IMG/VR virus record: IMGVR_UViG_3300047548_000810
Span: 1 to 23,008 of that record
Reading direction: 5' to 3' (one strand)
Length of the DNA: 23,008 nucleotides
Origin: a virus
Made by a program: the position numbers and the translations under genes. The notes under the pieces are model-generated. The model made no database searches. It saw nothing but the letters and a program-made list of their open reading frames with translations, and was not told the DNA's origin. Positions 7,238 through 15,504 of the stretch are shown here, in pieces (the stretch's first letter is position 1; every line of letters begins with the position of its first letter).

Positions 7238-8797
7238 CTATGGAAGAATACCGGCTGCCTGTTGTTGTAGAGCATCATTTGTCGGGTCACCCAGGGCCTG
7301 TAATTGGAGCTTTATGCCCTGCAATCGTCTTACCTTCTCTTCTTGTGGAAGATTGGAAGCGCCAATGGCTTGCGCTTCTTTTCGTAGGTTATCCGAGAAC
7401 ATTGTTCTGTAGGATTGGATTGTTGGCAGTTTTGTTTCATCAGCAGCTTGCCGTCCTAATGCAGATTGAATTGTCGGGTCTGTTGGCAACCGTTCTGCTA
7501 TTGCAGGGTTCGTTTGAAATGCCCTGTTTATTGTATTGCGCCACTGTGCAACTGCATCATCAACGGTAATACGAGCGCGGTCCGGCACCTGTCTGCGGAT
7601 GTTCTCTGCGATAGATTTAGAATCCAAGACACCTTCCATGCCATAAAACTCGCCAAAGATGCTGCGCATGAACAGTTTAGTATCAAGATCGGACTGAGCC
7701 TTACTCAAGCCGTTGAGCTGAATAAATGAACCAATCTTGGCTAAAACCTGGTTGCGGAGATCTCCGATTTCGGTGTTTGAGTTATTGAGATTGGCTTTTA
7801 CTTCAAGTGCAGAAGCTCCCTTGCCACCATTTAAGGCTTCCCATCGTGCGGCTAGAGCATCCACTTCAGCAACTAGCTTTTGTCGCTCTGCTATTGTTGA
7901 AACATATTCCCGAGACGGAATGCCAAGTTTTTGGATTTGGTCCTGTAAACTTGTTTCAAGATCTATGGCTTTCTTTTTAGCATAATTGTTCATCTCCTGT
8001 TGTTGCCTATTTAGATCTCGTTCCCCTATTAACTGTTGTTTAAGCCTTTCACGCTCTTCCGCATCTTTGGTGGCCTGTTCGCGTAATCGTTTTGTTCGTT
8101 CTTCAATTATGTCTGAACCTGCTTGTTTGCGTTTTAATTCTTCCGCTTGTACAGCTGCATAACTTGGGCCAGCTTTAAAAGCAGCCTCTGCCTCTAATTG
8201 TGCAGTACGACGTGCAGCAAAATCTTCCGGTGTTAGTGTGCCACTAATTTGTCGCCGTCTCCGTTCGGCTTCTTGGTCTAGAATATTGCTGATTCCTGGT
8301 TCGCCCTGTAATTGATAAAGCTGACGTTGCTTTTCAACTGCATTCGCAATCTCTTGCTGATTCAATGCCTGGCCTAAAGGACTAAGCTGCATTTGCGCTT
8401 GTGTCTCAAGCGTTCTCTGCTGTTGTCGGGCAGCCTGCTGCGCTTTCAATTCATTCTCTGTGAGTACAGTGTCTAGTTTCAGTAACCGACCCTGTACGTT
8501 TGGCTCAAAGAAACCCCCTGGAGCGCTTTCAATAATGGAGCGCCGTGCCGCTGGACTGTCTGCCGATAGCATAGCATTGGCTAGCTCCTGCGTGCGAATG
8601 CCCGCCTCATTGGCGTCCTGTCGGGCCTTAAAACCCAATAGAGCTGCCACTAGGCCTCCACCTAGCGTGACTGCTAGGTTTTGCCCTGCCGAAGCGTAAG
8701 GATTGACCAACGCTGGTAATGACTGTGCCAGTGTTGAACCAGCTAATCCATAAATGGATTCACTGCCTGGATAGTAAAAGAGTGAGTCATCTGCCAT
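7238..8797 (-). CDS. Probable internal virion protein, coiled-coil
   Basis: The product is 519 residues from the ATG at 8797, which follows the upstream TAA (8799-8801) by one base. A TTG four codons earlier is also in frame but inside the upstream gene. Near the N-terminus, N-L-A-V-T-L-G-G-G-L-V-A-A-L-L-G-F is a possible membrane-inserting helix. The region from about residue 110 to 320 is Gln/Glu/Arg/Lys-rich and strongly helical, with coiled-coil stretches such as R-L-R-E-Q-A-T-K-D-A-E-E-R-E-R-L-K-Q-Q-L. The C-terminal third is globular and mixed. No enzyme motif is visible. Its place between the transglycosylase ejection protein and other Ala/Gln-rich virion proteins matches the internal core protein slots of podoviruses (T7 gp14/gp15 positions). 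The role is inferred from context. Confidence 0.72.
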   Translation of the reverse strand: MADDSLFYYPGSESIYGLAGSTLAQSLPALVNPYASAGQNLAVTLGGGLVAALLGFKARQDANEAGIRTQELANAMLSADSPAARRSIIESAPGGFFEPNVQGRLLKLDTVLTENELKAQQAARQQQRTLETQAQMQLSPLGQALNQQEIANAVEKQRQLYQLQGEPGISNILDQEAERRRRQISGTLTPEDFAARRTAQLEAEAAFKAGPSYAAVQAEELKRKQAGSDIIEERTKRLREQATKDAEERERLKQQLIGERDLNRQQQEMNNYAKKKAIDLETSLQDQIQKLGIPSREYVSTIAERQKLVAEVDALAARWEALNGGKGASALEVKANLNNSNTEIGDLRNQVLAKIGSFIQLNGLSKAQSDLDTKLFMRSIFGEFYGMEGVLDSKSIAENIRRQVPDRARITVDDAVAQWRNTINRAFQTNPAIAERLPTDPTIQSALGRQAADETKLPTIQSYRTMFSDNLRKEAQAIGASNLPQEEKVRRLQGIKLQLQALGDPTNDALQQQAAGILP

Positions 8798-8798
8798 A

Positions 8799-10022
8799 TT
8801 ATTTTGCAATCCCTGCGCCTAATCCCTGGCCGAAGCCCGTCGCAAATCCACCAATGGCTGCGTTTGTTGCACTAGCTCCTTGTCCTTGGCCTTTCTGCTT
8901 TTCAAGCTCCGCTAAGAACAATTTATCAAGAGCTGATTCATAAGCGTTTGCATTTCCGCCGCCGCCACCACCTGCTGGTTTCAATCGTGCTTGTAGCTTT
9001 ACCAGTGCTTTGTCATACTCAGCTTTAGCTTTAAGGGCAGCCGCATCGGCACTGTAGCCACGTTCACGGAGTTGTTTCTCGTATTCAAAGTTCGTGGCCC
9101 GCAAAACTGACTCAATTTGCGCAGCACGTTGCTGTGACATCTGGCCGTACCCTGCTTCAAGCGCCATCTGTCGCTCTCTGTTAGCAGCATCAGTCTGCTG
9201 GCTAATCTGGCCCATTTGGCCCTGATAGAACGGCATGTACGCTTGCATGGCTTGAAACGGCATTCCCCACGTCTGGGCAGCTTGTCCGTAGGCTTGTGCC
9301 TGTACGCCCTGAGCGGCTTGCTCTGCTGCGCTCATGGCTTCCTGACGTGCCAGATCCTGCCGCTGGGTGTTAGCCCTCATAAGAGCTTGCGCTGCCTCAC
9401 TATTAGGGTCAAGCCCCCGCTCTACAATGGCTTGCTGGGTGGCTAAGTTCTGACGGCCAAACTCCTCTTGGGTGCGTCGTTCAAACTGTCCCATGACATT
9501 CTGCCGGGCCTTTTCCATTTGAGCAGAGAAGTCTCCAGGTTGGAAAGCCCCCTGATTCTGAATAATACCCATACTGCTAGAAAGCCCCCCTAAACCTTCA
9601 GCAATGAGTTTTTCAAAATCAGGCTCTCCCGGAGGTGGCGGCTCTTCTCCAGGAGGTGTAGGGCCAGGGCCAACAATCGGCGGGGGCTTTGGCACTTCTG
9701 CGGTAAACTCCGGCGGGAGATTAGTAGGTGGCGCAAAAGCAGGAGTTGCTTCAGCCGCTGGAGCTGCTTGAGCCACTTCAGGCGCTCCTTTCGACACATG
9801 CTGTTGCCAATTCAGCCCATACATCTCACCAACACGTTTTAGTCCTTCATAGGCTTTTGCATATTCTGGACTGCCAGGAGCCGCTGTTTTTAGAATGTCC
9901 TGATTGCGCTTGTAGCGGTCCATCTCTTTTGGGTCTCGTGGCCCGGTGGATGGAGGCTTAGGCGGATCCTTTGCCATTGCTCCACCTTTGTTGTCGCGAT
10001 CTTTGCCTTTTCGTGTTGCCAT
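8799..10022 (-). CDS. Probable internal virion protein, Pro/Gln/Ala-rich
   Basis: The product is 407 residues from the ATG at 10022, with AGGT about 6 bases upstream; an internal ATG at codon 16 is possible but its RBS is too close. The N-terminus is basic (Lys/Arg-rich, with K-G-G-A-M-A). Residues about 80-135 are Ala/Pro-rich, with runs like P-P-P-I-V-G-P-G-P-T-P-P-G. A helical Gln/Ala-rich core follows (for example Q-Q-A-I-V-E-R-G-L-D-P-N-S-E-A-A-Q-A-L), and a poly-Gly linker (G6) leads to a short Gly-rich hydrophobic tail (A-I-G-G-F-A-T-G-F-G-Q-G-L-G-A-G). The hydrophobic Gly/Ala tail and helical Gln-rich body are typical of phage ejection or internal core proteins. No homologue is recognised, so the role rests on composition and on its position between tail nozzle and ejection genes. 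Confidence 0.7.
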   Translation of the reverse strand: MATRKGKDRDNKGGAMAKDPPKPPSTGPRDPKEMDRYKRNQDILKTAAPGSPEYAKAYEGLKRVGEMYGLNWQQHVSKGAPEVAQAAPAAEATPAFAPPTNLPPEFTAEVPKPPPIVGPGPTPPGEEPPPPGEPDFEKLIAEGLGGLSSSMGIIQNQGAFQPGDFSAQMEKARQNVMGQFERRTQEEFGRQNLATQQAIVERGLDPNSEAAQALMRANTQRQDLARQEAMSAAEQAAQGVQAQAYGQAAQTWGMPFQAMQAYMPFYQGQMGQISQQTDAANRERQMALEAGYGQMSQQRAAQIESVLRATNFEYEKQLRERGYSADAAALKAKAEYDKALVKLQARLKPAGGGGGGNANAYESALDKLFLAELEKQKGQGQGASATNAAIGGFATGFGQGLGAGIAK

Positions 10023-10024
10023 AG

Positions 10025-11590
10025 TTATACCTGCCCGCCAACATCAAAACGTATTTCAAACCCGTACATCTCCAACGGTGCATCCTTTACTGCCCCACCA
10101 AACCGAATGGACGCATTGTGTCCTTGGCCTTTAGCTGCGAACCGGTCATAAACGTATTCCACATCATCTGACCAAGGACTATCCCAGGGGCTATCCCAAG
10201 GCGTAAACGTTCCCGGATTCAGTGTAACAGTTGAGACTGTAGGCGATACCTTAAAATCGGTGTCAAGGCCAAGGTTAAACGTAAGGCCCTTCTGCGTGCG
10301 AACTAACGGCCTAATATCTTTGAAAGCCTTGTAGTTGCCCCGAGACCCGAAGAAGTTGTACGCCATGCGGCCTGCAAACTTGATTGAGTTGTTGAAGTTG
10401 GCTTCAGTAGATCCAGCGCTTGCTGCATCAACATAACCAGTTTCTCCTTCCCAAATCGTTCCACTAACGTTGCCATAAAACGGCTTGTTGTTAAACAGAA
10501 CGGAGCACAACATATCGCTGTCGTTGACTAGCTTAAACGTAGTCCATGCTTTGGTGTCGATTGAGTAGACAAGGAAGAATCCGCCTTCTCCACTAGTCGG
10601 GACTGTTATGTAAACCCGCCTGCCCTGTGGCCAAAAAAAGCCATGCCATTGGTGGTCAAACCCAATGGTATTAGCCCATTTGCTAATGATGGGATTAACG
10701 CGATAACTGACTGTATAGAGTGCTTGTTCTGGGTCGGATTGGAACAAAGCCGATAGTGGCACGACCCCCTGCCGGGTAATAACCCACACATCGTTATTAA
10801 CTCTGATAAAAGAACGATAGCTCATTGGGGCGCCGATAAAATAGCGTGCTACAATACCCCATGTTGTCGGGTCTCCTGCATAGGTGCCGGTGTAAAACAC
10901 AATCTCACCTTCACTGCTGCAAGCCCAAAAATACTCCTGGGTTGCTAGGTTGGCAGTATTAGAATAACTGCCAATGCCAACAAGGCGTCCGCCTCTGGTA
11001 AAGACGTAACTAAAATCAAATGCGGTGAGTGCAGGCGTGCCACCTGTTCCGGTTACTTGCAGGCCGCCGTACCATACCTTTGCTGTGCCTTGTTCAACAA
11101 AGTACAGGCGTTCCTTGTACGCGGTAACATTCACCAAAGACGCCATTGAGGTAGGGCCGGTAAAGGTCACATTGCTTACACTTGCAGCATTACCATCCCA
11201 ATAAAGAGGCGTATCAGCCCCGTTACAAAAGTAAATACGATTGTTGTACACAACCGTGTTAAACTCTGGAGAGGTGTAAAGTGTAACGCCAGGGTTTAAA
11301 GCAGTTTCGTTCTTATTAACATCCCACGCAACCAGTCTAACATTGCTAGAAGCGCCATAGGCTGCAATAAGGTATTGTGTACCGTCGCCCTTAACTAACG
11401 TGCCAAGAGTCTGAACGTTACTGCCTGCAACACCCTTCCATGATTTATACCCAAGCCTAACAGAAGGAGCGCTTGGTCCTGGGAAGATGTTTACCAGCTC
11501 CAAGGCGTACTGCTCCTCCATGCGGTCGATTGGTGTGACCACATCAAGACCGCCGTAAGGGGCGGATACTGTAAGACCTTGGAGCGACAT
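10025..11590 (-). CDS. Tail nozzle/hub protein, beta-propeller type (T7 gp12/P22 gp10-like)
   Basis: This 521-residue protein is almost all beta-strand. It opens with a short region naming a reference surface (A-P-Y-G-G-L-D-V-V-T-P-I-D-R-M) and then repeats propeller-blade-like strands: V-V-Y-N-N-R-I-Y-F-C-N-G, V-T-A-Y-K-E-R-L-Y-F-V, G-R-L-V-G-I-G, D-V-W-V-I-T-R-Q-G-V-V-P-L, V-Y-I-T-V-P and F-F-L-V-Y-S-I-D-T-K-A-W-T-T-F. Near the end the F-T-P-W-D-S-P-W-D-S-P-W-S motif is a frequent signature of this phage protein group. Such proteins form the distal tail tube of podoviruses and act as the exit gate for DNA. The gene lies two bases from each neighbour, within the tail module. AAGG precedes the ATG at 11590. 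The fold call is by strand pattern. Confidence 0.75.
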   Translation of the reverse strand: MSLQGLTVSAPYGGLDVVTPIDRMEEQYALELVNIFPGPSAPSVRLGYKSWKGVAGSNVQTLGTLVKGDGTQYLIAAYGASSNVRLVAWDVNKNETALNPGVTLYTSPEFNTVVYNNRIYFCNGADTPLYWDGNAASVSNVTFTGPTSMASLVNVTAYKERLYFVEQGTAKVWYGGLQVTGTGGTPALTAFDFSYVFTRGGRLVGIGSYSNTANLATQEYFWACSSEGEIVFYTGTYAGDPTTWGIVARYFIGAPMSYRSFIRVNNDVWVITRQGVVPLSALFQSDPEQALYTVSYRVNPIISKWANTIGFDHQWHGFFWPQGRRVYITVPTSGEGGFFLVYSIDTKAWTTFKLVNDSDMLCSVLFNNKPFYGNVSGTIWEGETGYVDAASAGSTEANFNNSIKFAGRMAYNFFGSRGNYKAFKDIRPLVRTQKGLTFNLGLDTDFKVSPTVSTVTLNPGTFTPWDSPWDSPWSDDVEYVYDRFAAKGQGHNASIRFGGAVKDAPLEMYGFEIRFDVGGQV

Positions 11591-11592
11591 TC

Positions 11593-12330
11593 TTAGCCTT
11601 TACGAACTTGTGGTTTAGCCGCAGAGAAGCCAGTTCTAGCTGCGTTCATTAACTGTTGCTGATAAGCTCTGTCTGCTTGTTCCTTGGTACCGTAAACCCC
11701 TGGGGACAGCCTATAACGTCCGCCCTGATTGGCTGATGGCCCAAAGCCTGCCGCTGCCATATCAGCAGCAGAAGGAGCTGGCATTGGTTTATTTATCATA
11801 GTGCCGCCGGGATATGGCACGCTGACTGGCTGGCCTGGCTTTGCTGCGTCCATTTTCATCCCCGTTATCTGAGCAATTTCAGCTGGGGATAAAGGACCAG
11901 TAGGTCGGGTGGACAGATTGCCCTGACCAAAAGCTGCCACATCAGCCGCAGTTGGGGCATTGGCCTGCCCTGATACAACGCCCATCATTTGACCCATCTG
12001 CTCTGGGCTAATCGGTCCAGTTGGCCGGTTGCCCATCCCGCCCATTTGCCGCCCGGCTGCCTGAGCAATCTGGTCCATGCTTGCACCTGATTGTGCCATC
12101 TGGCTCATCTGATCCTGAGGTCCCGGGCCTTGCACACTTTGCAGTGCCTCCGCCAAAGACTGCCCCATACGGTCTGGCTGCCGGGAAGGCTGATTAGGCA
12201 ATACCCGTCCACCCGGACCAGTAAGCTGCCCCTTTTGATTGCGATAAACTCCATAGTCTACCCGCTCAAGTTTTTGCCGTCTTGGCGATGTTGCTAATGC
12301 TCCACCCTTTGAACCTTGTTTTTTAGCCAT
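11593..12330 (-). CDS. Low-complexity Gln/Gly/Pro/Met-rich virion-associated protein
   Basis: This is a 245-residue protein of low complexity. It has a basic N-terminus with K-G-G-A-L-A. Residues 25-36 read D-Y-G-V-Y-R-N-Q-K-G-Q-L, a Gln/Met/Gly segment covers 75-100, and an imperfect internal duplication follows (units at about 102-136 and 142-195, both starting R-P-T-G-P-x-S-P). The C-terminus has L-S-P-G-V-Y-G. No fold or catalytic motif is visible. The ATG at 12330 has AGAGGA upstream and overlaps the preceding TAA as TAATG. It lies between two probable virion genes, so it is likely a structural or internal head protein, perhaps a flexible linker or core component. I do not recognise the family. 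Confidence 0.65.
   Translation of the reverse strand: MAKKQGSKGGALATSPRRQKLERVDYGVYRNQKGQLTGPGGRVLPNQPSRQPDRMGQSLAEALQSVQGPGPQDQMSQMAQSGASMDQIAQAAGRQMGGMGNRPTGPISPEQMGQMMGVVSGQANAPTAADVAAFGQGNLSTRPTGPLSPAEIAQITGMKMDAAKPGQPVSVPYPGGTMINKPMPAPSAADMAAAGFGPSANQGGRYRLSPGVYGTKEQADRAYQQQLMNAARTGFSAAKPQVRKG
11746..12027 (-). repeat. Imperfect internal duplication in the low-complexity virion gene
   Basis: Two copies of a unit starting R-P-T-G-P-(I/L)-S-P-x-x-(M/I)-x-Q-(M/I)-x-G and later containing A-P-(T/S)-A-A-D-(V/M)-A-A-x-G are present. Copy 1 covers residues about 102-136 (12027-11923) and copy 2 residues about 142-195 (11907-11746). The second is longer because of an inserted Pro/Gly segment. 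The two units match clearly at the protein level and weakly at the DNA level, so the duplication is not recent. Confidence 0.6.
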
Positions 12331-13913
12331 TATTTCCTCTTTGATTTACTAGGCGCTTCATAAGCCCGTTGCAGAGCTTCCTTCATGCTTTTACCCGGAA
12401 CTAATTCACCTCTATCATTTCGATATAGTCCTGGCGATTGACGTGCCACTTGCCCTTTGCCGGGCCGAGGCACTATTGCCGCAGATTGCGAATTTTCTGA
12501 TTGTGGCACACCAAACTGGGTTTGAGCCATTTCTTCGTAGATTCTACGAGCTTTTTCTTTATCAGCAATGACAACTTCACCCTTTTTTGAAGAGTACATA
12601 TCCTCATTGATTAGGCGTTGTGTCACCGCTTTTTGTTGCTCAAAGCTAAGTTGAGACCAATTAGGAACACCGGCTTTTTCGGCATAATCGGGTTTAAAAG
12701 CATCAAGGTTACCATATACACCGGTAAGGTCTCCCGCTTCTAATCCTGCTTCCTTATACTCATTGAATGTTTTGTATTTGCCAGCAAAAGGCTTGGTTTT
12801 GTCTTTTGGTCCCTCTGCGACTTGCGCTCGCATTGCGCCCACGTAATTTTGCCATTGAGGATCATCAGATTGCTGCATCAGTTGCCCACTGTGCATTTCC
12901 TGTGTTCCCTTGGTCGACTGATGAAACAGCTTGCTTCGGATATTTTTTCCTAAACCAAAATCAATTCTATCAGTAAACTTGTCATGTGCCTTATTAAATT
13001 TCATCAAACTTTCGGTAGCTTTGCCGCCAGTAGCAGCGTCTAAACCAGCCAAAGCAGCATAGGCTACCCAACCGTAACCAGGAATCCAAAGTAAAGCTGC
13101 CTTTTGTGCTTCGGCTTGTGCTTTTGCAGCTCTATCTGCACTTGAGCCTTTGTCACTTATCATTTGCTGCCCGATTTGAGCAGCGGCCACGGCAGTACCA
13201 ACCCCAGGAGCGTACGCCCCTAAAGATCCAGCTGTTCCCCCACCGGCCAAGGCTTGCGTTCCAGCTGCAACATTATACGCGCCGCCAGCGATGTTTGCAG
13301 CACCGCCCAGCTTTTCTCCACTCTGAAACTGCCGGTAACCGTTGTATGCTTGAGCCGCTCCACCTGCTACCTGCAAACCAGCAAGTGCTTGACCTTTAAA
13401 AGAGCCGCCATAGCTGCCATCTGGCTTTATAATTTGACCATTGTCGCCAATTTGTGCGCCATCTGACATTAGTTTTCCCGGCGTGCCATCAGGCATAGTT
13501 ACAGAGCCAACCTCGGTGACAGGCTGCATATCGGCTGACGGCCCGGTCGGTTGAGGCTGCGCTGCTTGTGTAGGCGTTGGTGTCGGTTGAGTTACTGGCT
13601 GCTGTTGCGGCATTGTAGTTGGTTTAGCTGCATCAGCTGGACCAAACAATGCGTTGTAGCCTTCTTTAACTCCTTGAACTGCTAAGGCGCCGCCCACTGT
13701 GCCACCAACATATCCGCCCAGTTGTGCTAATTGATTACCTTGTTGTTGTTTAGCCTGTTCTTCCGGTGTTTTTGGAGTTCCAAACCGTTTGTTAGTCTCC
13801 GCCATAGCCACGTCTTGTGGATAGCCCTGACGACGTAGCCAGATAAAAAACAGTTGGGGGTTTTGTGCCACTTGCGGCGGCATCCCAGGTGGTAGGTCTG
13901 TTGGTTGGCTCAT
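12330..13913 (-). CDS. Probable internal virion protein, Gly/Ala-rich hydrophobic core
   Basis: This is a 527-residue protein. The N-terminus has F-F-I-W-L-R-R-Q-G-Y-P and a Gly-rich hydrophobic stretch around residues 66-82 (L-G-G-Y-V-G-G-T-V-G-G-A-L-A-V). A Pro/Thr/Gln linker follows (about 98-125). Next comes a long Gly/Ala region (about 175-290) with A-G-L-Q-V-A-G-G-A-A-Q-A-Y and L-L-W-I-P-G-Y-G-W-V-A-Y-A-A-L-A-G. A helical charged C-terminal half ends with S-P-G-L-Y-R-N-D-R-G-E-L (493-504) and a Lys/Arg/Ser tail. Several amphipathic Gly/Ala segments suggest a protein that inserts in membranes on ejection, but this is inference. The start overlaps the upstream stop by ATGA at 13910-13913; the end is coupled to the next gene by TAATG. 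Confidence 0.7.
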   Translation of the reverse strand: MSQPTDLPPGMPPQVAQNPQLFFIWLRRQGYPQDVAMAETNKRFGTPKTPEEQAKQQQGNQLAQLGGYVGGTVGGALAVQGVKEGYNALFGPADAAKPTTMPQQQPVTQPTPTPTQAAQPQPTGPSADMQPVTEVGSVTMPDGTPGKLMSDGAQIGDNGQIIKPDGSYGGSFKGQALAGLQVAGGAAQAYNGYRQFQSGEKLGGAANIAGGAYNVAAGTQALAGGGTAGSLGAYAPGVGTAVAAAQIGQQMISDKGSSADRAAKAQAEAQKAALLWIPGYGWVAYAALAGLDAATGGKATESLMKFNKAHDKFTDRIDFGLGKNIRSKLFHQSTKGTQEMHSGQLMQQSDDPQWQNYVGAMRAQVAEGPKDKTKPFAGKYKTFNEYKEAGLEAGDLTGVYGNLDAFKPDYAEKAGVPNWSQLSFEQQKAVTQRLINEDMYSSKKGEVVIADKEKARRIYEEMAQTQFGVPQSENSQSAAIVPRPGKGQVARQSPGLYRNDRGELVPGKSMKEALQRAYEAPSKSKRK

Positions 13914-14773
13914 ATCCAGGTTCCAAAAGCTACTCGGTTATTGCGAGCAAACAGGTCCGGTGCTCTAACCCCTGCAACCATAATCGTTTTGCCGGTCTTA
14001 GCTCGCCCAAACTCTTCATGAAGCTGCATATCAAAGGTTGGCTTGATGGTAGTTAGCCCGTGCATTTCAGCAAAGCGCTCTTTGACGCCCTGCTCAACAA
14101 GAGCCTCACTGAATAGGCTCACGTCTGTATCGGCTAAGAATGACATATAGGAGCCGTCATAGTAGGCCCATGTCACACCACCATCTGATACACTTCCGCT
14201 TGTATGCGTTGGAGCTGTGGCCCCTGTAGTGCCTCCTGCGGTGGTTTTGTAATAGTTGCCGTTGTTAAAACAATAACTGCCAGCTGTAAACGGCGTGCTA
14301 GCCACCCAGTTTCTAGGCTTAACAGAGCGGTCGGCAATGTATTCAAAGATAAGGATTTGCCCGTTTTGTGCCGCTGTTGGCGTAGGAGTAATTAGCAGCT
14401 CGTTATTGCTCATCCCCCGTATTTGAAAGCGGCTATAGATAGTGGTGTTTAACCCGTAACCACGGATCTCGCCGTATTCCTGCACAGTCAAAGGGCCGAG
14501 GATACGCCAGCGGTCGCTTTGATTCCAAAAGGTATCGTACTGTAACCAAGAAAAGGCGGCGGGCAAAGCATAGGTACTCTGCCCGCCGACTAGGGTAATG
14601 GAGCCAGAAGCGTAACACTTGGGCCAGGGGTAAGCCTCAAAGATGTCACGATTAACACGGTTCACCATTGCCAATAACTGCTTAGTTGTGGTTTCCGTAG
14701 AAGCAACAATGTTGCTCTCTACGGTATACCCACACTCGTTGGCTACATTGCTGACAATGGTTGCGAGAGTCAT
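13910..14773 (-). CDS. Tail adaptor (T7 gp11/P22 gp4-like) with inserted beta module
   Basis: This 287-residue protein fits the head-tail adaptor or tail tubular A type. It has an N-terminal helix with T-L-A-T-I-V-S-N-V-A-N-E-C-G, a helix L-L-A-M-V-N-R-V-N-R-D-I-F, then Y-P-W (48-50), L-V-G-G-Q-S-T-Y-A-L-P, and a C-terminal helix with S-E-A-L-V-E-Q-G-V-K-E-R-F-A-E-M. Residues about 155-206 are a separate module, beginning W-V-A-S-T-P-F-T-A-G-S-Y and holding G-N-Y-Y-K-T-T-A-G-G-T-T-G, A-P-T-H-T-S-G and G-G-V-T-W-A-Y. It resembles small carbohydrate-binding-like modules found in phage virion proteins. Adaptors of this type form the dodecameric ring below the portal. The gene is joined to both neighbours by 4-base overlaps. 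Confidence in the adaptor role is moderate to good. Confidence 0.75.
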   Translation of the reverse strand: MTLATIVSNVANECGYTVESNIVASTETTTKQLLAMVNRVNRDIFEAYPWPKCYASGSITLVGGQSTYALPAAFSWLQYDTFWNQSDRWRILGPLTVQEYGEIRGYGLNTTIYSRFQIRGMSNNELLITPTPTAAQNGQILIFEYIADRSVKPRNWVASTPFTAGSYCFNNGNYYKTTAGGTTGATAPTHTSGSVSDGGVTWAYYDGSYMSFLADTDVSLFSEALVEQGVKERFAEMHGLTTIKPTFDMQLHEEFGRAKTGKTIMVAGVRAPDLFARNNRVAFGTWI

Positions 14774-15456
14774 ACCTTCCGTAGTCGTCCTTTAGGCGAT
14801 GGTTCAGGTAAGTTGTCCAATTCATCCAGTATTGCGGGATCTGATGCAGAAACCACTACGGAAGCAGATTGGATCACCTCCTTTCGTTGTTCGCGCAAAT
14901 CGGTCCCCTCTGAAGCCTCAACCCGCTGCATGAGAAGCTCGACCTGATCGCGTAGTTTAGCCACCCTTTCTTGTTCTTGTTTGAGCTGCTCCTCCAATTT
15001 CATTACATTTGATTGTGTGCAATTAGCAGCGTCTAACCAAGTTTTTGCCATCTTTATGAAACGCCCTGAGGTTCCCAGGCGCTGCTTTACGGCATCTGAT
15101 GCTTCCGCAAGTTGCTCAACCGTTTTGAATCCAAGGTGAGCTAGCTCTTTTACAACGGAACCAGGACAAGGTGCCCATTCGGAAAGAGGTGTACCTTCTG
15201 TAACTGGAATGAGTCCTGACTGGTAGGCTGCCCATTCGTTTGGGTACTGACGGGAGTCTTGTGGCTCGATTCGTCTGACGGTCTCATCACCACCAGGGAA
15301 CTGAATGGAGATGCTTGGTATCTCGTCATAAATAGGTCGGCCAGCTTCAAGGCTTTTGACTTTGTTTTCATTGAGAGCATTAAAGAATCGCACGTTGGGG
15401 CGTCTAAACTGCTTTCGGTTGATGATAGCATCATAATCGTAGCTTGGTTGGTTCAT
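14770..15456 (-). CDS. Conserved phage protein with HhH-like segment and coiled coil
   Basis: This is a 228-residue protein. The first half has I-S-I-Q-F-P-G-G-D, then E-W-A-A-Y-Q-S-G and G-T-P-L-S-E-W. This is followed by a helix-hairpin-helix-like stretch, E-L-A-H-L-G-F-K-T-V-E-Q-L-A-E-A-S-D (about 104-121), and L-G-T-S-G-R. Residues about 150-185 form a coiled coil (L-E-E-Q-L-K-Q-E-Q-E-R-V-A-K-L-R-D-Q-V-E), and the tail is acidic then basic. Proteins with this order (F-P-G-D, E-G-T-P-L, then L-x-x-x-T-V-E-Q-L-A) recur in phage head/tail clusters without an assigned role. The ATG at 15456 has GGAGG 4 bases upstream. The stop overlaps the adaptor start by ATGA, so the two are probably co-translated, which makes a head-completion role reasonable but unproven. 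Confidence 0.7.
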   Translation of the reverse strand: MNQPSYDYDAIINRKQFRRPNVRFFNALNENKVKSLEAGRPIYDEIPSISIQFPGGDETVRRIEPQDSRQYPNEWAAYQSGLIPVTEGTPLSEWAPCPGSVVKELAHLGFKTVEQLAEASDAVKQRLGTSGRFIKMAKTWLDAANCTQSNVMKLEEQLKQEQERVAKLRDQVELLMQRVEASEGTDLREQRKEVIQSASVVVSASDPAILDELDNLPEPSPKGRLRKV

Positions 15457-15504
15457 TTTTCCTCCATTGATATACAGCCTCTTTCAAATAAAGAAGCTAG
15501 GGTG

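Noticed and set aside
6907-7569. 220-codon plus-strand open frame
   Set aside because: Antisense to two real genes (ends of the ejection and coiled-coil virion proteins); no RBS or motif.
8798-8809. TTG start four codons upstream for the coiled-coil virion protein
   Set aside because: It lies within the end of the upstream gene; ATG 8797 follows the stop by one base as at other junctions here.
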